A stretch of DNA of 64,000 nucleotides from NCBI GenBank assembly GCA_017533915.1, contig JAFWHX010000005.1, positions 1 through 64,000 on the forward strand, given 5' to 3'. Source of the DNA: Eubacterium sp. GTDB lineage: Bacteria > Bacillota > Clostridia > Peptostreptococcales > Anaerovoracaceae. Under the pieces are notes generated by a model. The model did not search any database. It saw nothing but the letters and a program-made list of their open reading frames with translations, and was not told where the DNA came from. Both the position numbers and the translations under genes were made by a program. This document shows, piece after piece, positions 59,706 through 64,000 of this stretch; the stretch's first letter is position 1, and each line of letters begins with the position of its first letter.

Positions 59706-60797
59706 ATGAAGATTTATTTCAAGACTATTAGCTTAATTACATCAGTGTTACTATTAGTCATCCTAGCGGGATGTGATCAAGGGGTAAAGACAGAAGATCT
59801 TACAGAAGTATTGAAGACTAAAAATATTGATGAGATAGTTGAGTTTATAGATTCATATAAAGAGCAAAAGAATAAAGCTGAGTTGGATGAAATAGTCGTA
59901 AAAGATTTTGAATCTATTGCCGAATCAACAGAATATGACGACTTCCTTTATATGGAGAACTTTGTTAAAGAAGTAAAGGACGAAGATTTAAAAAACAGTC
60001 TTCAAAGAGTAATTGATGATAATATAACGAATAAAGTTATAGCATTTACTTCTGGCAAGTGGGTTCGTAGAGATTATACGAATTTGGATGGCGCTGTAGC
60101 AGAAATAAAGTGGAACGATAAAAAGGGTACAGCAATTCTTACAGGAGTTAGTAAAACAATAAAAAATGATAGCCATTTTCAGAAAGGCGATGTGAAATGG
60201 AAAAACATTGAGGCTTTATCTGAGGAAGAGTTGGTGTATGAAGACCTATCCAAATCAACAGATTATGCAGATTATTATCAAGCATATGCTACGTTGGATT
60301 ATTCAAAAGGTCAACTTTTATGTAAGGTATCGGCTGAGAAAAGTGAATATGCTAATGGCAATACACAAGTATGGGTAAAAAAAGAATTTATTGATGCTGA
60401 AAAGGAAGTGGTAAAACGCTCAGACTTTGAAAAAGACGAAAACAAAAGGAGTTCATTGTATTGTTCCAGTATTAAGCAGAAAAAGAAAGGGGATAGGAAT
60501 ATAAGACTAAGAAAAGCCATCAAGATGAGAGCTAAACGTAAGGGCGTTATTGATAAGATGGGCTATGGTCATATACTATTTCAAGCCAATAAAGATGATC
60601 CAATATTTAAATATATATCCACTATACAGAATGCCGAGTGCCAAACTTTTGTAAATGATATTAAGAAAAGCAAGTATGCTGTTATTTATACTGGGGATGA
60701 TGATAGATTTATAAAAATGTATTTCAACTCAAAAGATCGCTTAATAGCTGTAGTGAAAGGCTATGATTATGATGGATTTGCTAAAAGAGTTGGTTAG
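59706..60797 (+). CDS. Lipoprotein of unknown function
   Basis: The 363 residues begin with a lipoprotein signal (VLLLVILAGC, lipobox LAGC, Cys at about 23). The rest is charged and rich in Lys, Glu and Asp, with many helices in the first 100 residues (EVLKTKNIDEIVEFIDSYKEQ). No family is recognised. GGAGG precedes the start. Base composition (AAA, ATT, GAT codons) differs sharply from genes before 58 kb, which suggests a separate origin. Confidence 0.78.
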   Translation: MKIYFKTISLITSVLLLVILAGCDQGVKTEDLTEVLKTKNIDEIVEFIDSYKEQKNKAELDEIVVKDFESIAESTEYDDFLYMENFVKEVKDEDLKNSLQRVIDDNITNKVIAFTSGKWVRRDYTNLDGAVAEIKWNDKKGTAILTGVSKTIKNDSHFQKGDVKWKNIEALSEEELVYEDLSKSTDYADYYQAYATLDYSKGQLLCKVSAEKSEYANGNTQVWVKKEFIDAEKEVVKRSDFEKDENKRSSLYCSSIKQKKKGDRNIRLRKAIKMRAKRKGVIDKMGYGHILFQANKDDPIFKYISTIQNAECQTFVNDIKKSKYAVIYTGDDDRFIKMYFNSKDRLIAVVKGYDYDGFAKRVG

Positions 60798-61102
60798 TAT
60801 TAAGGATACTCAAAATCACGAAGAATAAAACCTCAAGTAATAATTGATATTTCAATTCTAACTTTAAGATGGTATTGTTTATATCACACCGACAGGCAAA
60901 TGTTACCACAATCCAAATTGTTCTAGATGCTCAACCTTAAGCCCTATTTCTAGAAGGGAAGCACAAAGACGGGGGTTATCCCCTTGCTCTGTCTGTCATC
61001 CTGACTGGGGATGTTAATGTATTATAAAAACGGTGTTAAGCTATATAAGATATGATAAAATGCGAATAGGATATTATGTATTATTAGAATGGAGGTATAA
61101 TT
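60798..61102 (+). other. AT-rich spacer with a small GC-rich hairpin
   Basis: Holds AGAC-GGGG-GTTA-TCCCC-TTGCTCT-GTCT near 60965-60995 as a weak hairpin, and TATGATAAAAT near 61050 as a possible -10 for the next gene. Nothing else is supported. Confidence 0.4.
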
Positions 61103-61360
61103 ATGGCTTGGGATGATGTTACGGGAAGAGCTGAAGGCGCAGCTGGCGAAAAGTATGTTGTTTTACAAGTGGTCCTTACTGAGAAACTACTGGGTACTGG
61201 ATCTGGAACTACGAGTCTTACAAATCTACAGGCAGCAATTAATAAGCAAGCTGCTTTGGGGTATAGGCTTCACACTATAACAACAACTTCATCAGGCTCT
61301 AAGGGCTTTTTAGGTGGAGACAAAATACAGGCCACGATGGTATTCGAAAGAATAGATTAA
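61103..61360 (+). CDS. DUF4177-like small protein
   Basis: The 85 residues (YVVLQVVLTEKLLGTGSGT, LQAAINKQAALGYRLHTITTT, MVFER) fit the DUF4177 plan: a strand, a helix with a G-Y/W-x-L turn and a final strand ending in an Arg-rich motif. Function is unknown. GGAGG precedes the start. A bidirectional terminator follows at 61436. Confidence 0.78.
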   Translation: MAWDDVTGRAEGAAGEKYVVLQVVLTEKLLGTGSGTTSLTNLQAAINKQAALGYRLHTITTTSSGSKGFLGGDKIQATMVFERID

Positions 61361-61435
61361 TATAGCAATATTAACAATTGGATAATAACCATTTGAGAAT
61401 AATACAGTAAACAAAATGCAGTAACGCATTTTAGT

Positions 61436-61470
61436 CGCAAAAAGCAGACTTAACGATTAGTCTGCTTTTT
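61436..61470. terminator. Bidirectional terminator between convergent genes
   Basis: AAAAAGCAGACT/AGTCTGCTTTTT with an 8-base loop and A and T runs on both flanks. Confidence 0.85.
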
Positions 61471-61518
61471 CAAAACTGTTTTTATCGACCAAAGAATGAC
61501 CGCTTTTTTATTAGATAT

Positions 61519-61776
61519 TTATGCATTTGCAGGAATTATCACTTTAAAATACATAAAATAAAATGCTATCAGGAATACAATTACGAAAACTGCTTTACAT
61601 AGTGTGTAAATAGCATCATTTGAAATATGTGTAGCGTGTCTGCTAATTGCCTTCATGATAAACAATACAATAGCGCCAGCGATCAATCCTGCGATAACAC
61701 TTGGTATTAACGACATCAGGATATTAGTAAAAGCTTTGTTGGCAGTATCAGAAATCATATCGGTTACTTCGCTCAT
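61519..61776 (-). CDS. Small two-TM membrane protein
   Basis: The 85-residue protein has two hydrophobic segments (about 20-42 and 58-78) with a short basic loop (SRHATHISNDA). No family is recognised. The start at 61776 is chosen because GGAGGAGC lies nine bases upstream on the minus strand; the longer frame starting six codons earlier lacks that site. It lies 61 bases behind the lipase gene, on the same strand. Confidence 0.7.
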   Translation of the reverse strand: MSEVTDMISDTANKAFTNILMSLIPSVIAGLIAGAIVLFIMKAISRHATHISNDAIYTLCKAVFVIVFLIAFYFMYFKVIIPANA

Positions 61777-61836
61777 ATTATCAGCTCCTCCCACTGCAAT
61801 TAGTCTTAATAATCTGAATGAATAAGGGGTGTTTTT

Positions 61837-64000
61837 TTATTTGGTTTTTACTGACTTAACCCCGCTCCACTTGGAATAGAATGTTTTTCCTGAGGATATC
61901 ATATAAGTCCGGATGCGTACATAGTAGTATGTATTTTTCTTCAAGCCGGTTATTTTTTTGGTAGTCTTTTTATATCCTTTTATCTTGATGGCCCTGATGC
62001 TTTTTTCAAAATTTTTGTCTTTACTATACTGGATCTGATAGCCTGTTATGCGCTTTTTACTCATTTTTGATATTTGCTTTTTCCATTTCACAGTGATTGC
62101 TTTCTCTCCTCGTTTTGGAGTGAGAATGCTTGTAGGCTTTGGATTTATTTTAAATGTCTTACTAAGGGATCCTGTATATGATGCATTTTCTTCATCACTT
62201 GACAAAGCTACGAATGAGGCTTTTCCAACCCCTACGTTTTTGTTGTTCGAAAAGTGTACTTTATAAAGTGATGAATCTAGATCTGCACCTCCAAAGGTGA
62301 TAGTATATTCCGGTTTTTGTTTTTTCCCTGTATATGTCACGTCCCTTACTGTCACTTCTGCATTCTTAAGACTTATAGGCTCCTCTTCGCCATTTTCTTC
62401 TATAGATGATATTGCATAGCCGTTCTCGTTTAAAGTGCACATCTTGACTTTCTCAGGAGATAATTCGACATTCAAAGAAGTAATTATACTTTTATCGGGT
62501 GCTAGTTCTATATTATCGAAGATTATATCATCTGTCCCCGTAGAGATATTATTTACGGAGTATCTCATTTTTCCATTATTTGTCGCGGTTAATACAAGTT
62601 TGTAATCTGCGTTGTCTTTTATTGCGATATATTTTTCATCTTCCTCTACTGCTATAGGAATGGTTGTTATAGTCTCGTCTACTTCATTGTTAACGACTCG
62701 TCCAGATAGTATGCCGTTTCTATAAATGTCTACATTTACAGGGCAATGAACTCCAGCTATTTTCTGGGCTGATTTGATTTCGTAATACACCTCTTTGTTT
62801 TTTAGCGCATCAAGATATGTACTGATATGATGATCTCCAGTTGAAAACATCGATCCATTGTCGATATCCTTATAGAAAATGTCAATATGTCCATATTTGC
62901 CATATCTGGAGCATCCAGCAGCGCTTAAAGCGGCAGGCCATCCATTTGGACCGAAACTGTCATAATAATTTGTAATGTTGTGTATGTTCTCATATCCACT
63001 AGATATGGTCCCTTTAGTATCGATAGAATCGATGGCTCCAAACGTATATACATATATGTCATCATGGTCAAGTAAAGGTTCCCACCAGCTTTCTGTATCC
63101 GCAAACATTGTAAAGCGTGCTCCAAGGAGATTTGCTGCTGCGCCTCCTAGGCTGTGGCCTGTGATCAGAATCTTAAGTGGCATTTTATATATTTCAGGAC
63201 GGTTGTTACAGAATGAATTAATAAGATCCATCATGGATTCTTCGAACTTGTAAACCAAACCATACGCTTGCTCACCATAGAAATATGAGTCAGCTGTAGT
63301 AAAGTGATCACCCATCTTCTCATAATCTGTGAGTGTCCCTCTCGCATCGATGATAAGAAGGTTAGTATTATGCCCGTCGACGAAGATCTCTTTTCTAGCG
63401 ATCGAATAGGTAAGAGATGAAGTGCGGTTACCCTTTTCCAATATATCGGAATCTGGTATATCAAGTGCGTTATAAACGGATCTCATGGATGGCTTACCAT
63501 CGTCACCATATACAGCCCAGCTGAGCATTGCACTGAACATCGCCAGATCATTGTTACTTTTTGAAGCTGGATGCATATTTGAAAAGTAGTTTGAGTCGAA
63601 CTTAACACTTCGGCCGTCAAAGTCGAGATATTTCACTTCTCTTGACAGTTCCTTATGTGGTATGAATTCATGATGAAGGCCGTTTACAAATATTGAAAGA
63701 GGAGAGTCAAAATAGAAGTCCTCTACTTCATTAAGATCCAGAATAACTTTATTGCCTTTGAATGTTATTTCGCCAGAAAGCAACGACGAAGTGTCATTAA
63801 ACTCTGCTTTGTTCCAGTCTGTATAGGTAGCCTTTACGTATCCGTCAGTTCCGGTGAGTCTTAGAAAGAATATTTCCAGCAGGAAGGTTTTTCCATTATC
63901 ATTTTTTATTCGAATATAGTTATAACTGTCGAAATAGCCTAAATACTCTCTATATTCCTGGTGTTCGTCATCTTCGTTATCTTCGTTAAGGTATTTGTCA
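61837..64000 (-). CDS. Class 3 lipase with surface domains (partial)
   Basis: The frame is open to the end of the window, so the N terminus is outside; about 721 residues are visible. The central part is a class 3 lipase domain with the nucleophile motif ITGHSLGGAAAN, a probable Asp in YYDSFGPNG and His near DHHISTYLDAL. It is followed by beta-rich regions (a TYTGKKQKPEYTITFGG-type module near the C terminus) and a final fibronectin III-like domain (KAITVKWKKQ ... YYYVRIRTY). The modular plan suggests an exported enzyme, but the signal peptide is not visible. The final FN3 domain resembles that of the HAD phosphatase at 32247. Confidence 0.88.
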   Translation of the reverse strand, partial: DKYLNEDNEDDEHQEYREYLGYFDSYNYIRIKNDNGKTFLLEIFFLRLTGTDGYVKATYTDWNKAEFNDTSSLLSGEITFKGNKVILDLNEVEDFYFDSPLSIFVNGLHHEFIPHKELSREVKYLDFDGRSVKFDSNYFSNMHPASKSNNDLAMFSAMLSWAVYGDDGKPSMRSVYNALDIPDSDILEKGNRTSSLTYSIARKEIFVDGHNTNLLIIDARGTLTDYEKMGDHFTTADSYFYGEQAYGLVYKFEESMMDLINSFCNNRPEIYKMPLKILITGHSLGGAAANLLGARFTMFADTESWWEPLLDHDDIYVYTFGAIDSIDTKGTISSGYENIHNITNYYDSFGPNGWPAALSAAGCSRYGKYGHIDIFYKDIDNGSMFSTGDHHISTYLDALKNKEVYYEIKSAQKIAGVHCPVNVDIYRNGILSGRVVNNEVDETITTIPIAVEEDEKYIAIKDNADYKLVLTATNNGKMRYSVNNISTGTDDIIFDNIELAPDKSIITSLNVELSPEKVKMCTLNENGYAISSIEENGEEEPISLKNAEVTVRDVTYTGKKQKPEYTITFGGADLDSSLYKVHFSNNKNVGVGKASFVALSSDEENASYTGSLSKTFKINPKPTSILTPKRGEKAITVKWKKQISKMSKKRITGYQIQYSKDKNFEKSIRAIKIKGYKKTTKKITGLKKNTYYYVRIRTYMISSGKTFYSKWSGVKSVKTK

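Overview
The window looks like chromosomal DNA of an anaerobic, low-to-mid GC Firmicute of class Clostridia. The evidence is the classic S10-spc-alpha ribosomal gene order, a zinc-ribbon S14, an ECF-type vitamin transporter core, divergent desulfoferrodoxin and rubrerythrin genes (strict-anaerobe oxygen defence), Firmicute-type TTGACA/TATAAT promoters and strong AGGAGG ribosome binding sites. I could not fix the genus; a member of the Eubacteriales Family XIII/Anaerovoracaceae area would fit, but that is a guess.

Layout. 1-6.6 kb: tuf with its terminator, an ecfA1-ecfA2-ecfT-trmB operon and a class I/II aminotransferase. 6.7-9.7 kb: tRNA-Gly(CCC), then an ECF sigma factor operon with two membrane proteins and a PrsW-type intramembrane protease, followed by a paralogue of the first small membrane protein. 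9.8-14.6 kb: exonuclease III, a PC4/YdbC-like protein, a TGS-domain nucleoside kinase, desulfoferrodoxin and rubrerythrin. 14.6-15.8 kb: repeat-rich spacer and the promoter and leader of the ribosomal superoperon. 15.8-30.7 kb: about thirty translation and secretion genes from rpsJ to rplQ, all on the + strand, with adk, infA, secY and rpoA but no map. A 289-nt hairpin-rich spacer separates rpsJ from rplC.

30.8-39.4 kb: DAHP synthase; a leader with its own promoter and terminator in front of a secreted protein carrying two complete HAD phosphatase repeats; a cobalamin riboswitch with a good promoter but no intact target gene; the 3' remnant of an Xaa-Pro dipeptidyl-peptidase-like gene; a membrane zinc-ribbon protein with a long Glu/Ala/Pro linker; and two adjacent EutS/PduU-type microcompartment shell genes with no enzymes around them. 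39.4-50.4 kb: SEC-C methionine aminopeptidase, a THUMP RNA methyltransferase, a serine hydrolase, two alpha/beta hydrolases, an ATP-grasp enzyme and a YhdT-PanF pantothenate uptake pair. 50.4-59.4 kb: an EAL phosphodiesterase, a membrane protein, a flavin reductase/PNPOx pair, a GGDEF cyclase, an exonuclease/small protein/macro-domain operon, ogt and a DUF1294 protein. From about 59.1 kb to the end the DNA becomes clearly more AT-rich and encodes a lipoprotein, a DUF4177-like protein, a small membrane protein and a class 3 lipase that runs off the window.

The strongest non-gene signal is in repeats. Three distant arrays (about 14.9, 43.2-43.7 and 53.5-54.1 kb) belong to one family built around TGTGTACACA and an AAAACCTTGTAC hairpin, with the 43-kb array in the opposite orientation. 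Separately, several genes have had their last bases, including the stop codon, copied in tandem into the spacer behind them (about 7.9, 14.6, 44.8, 50.3, 53.4 and 56.4 kb). No complete insertion sequence, integrase, CRISPR array or prophage was seen.
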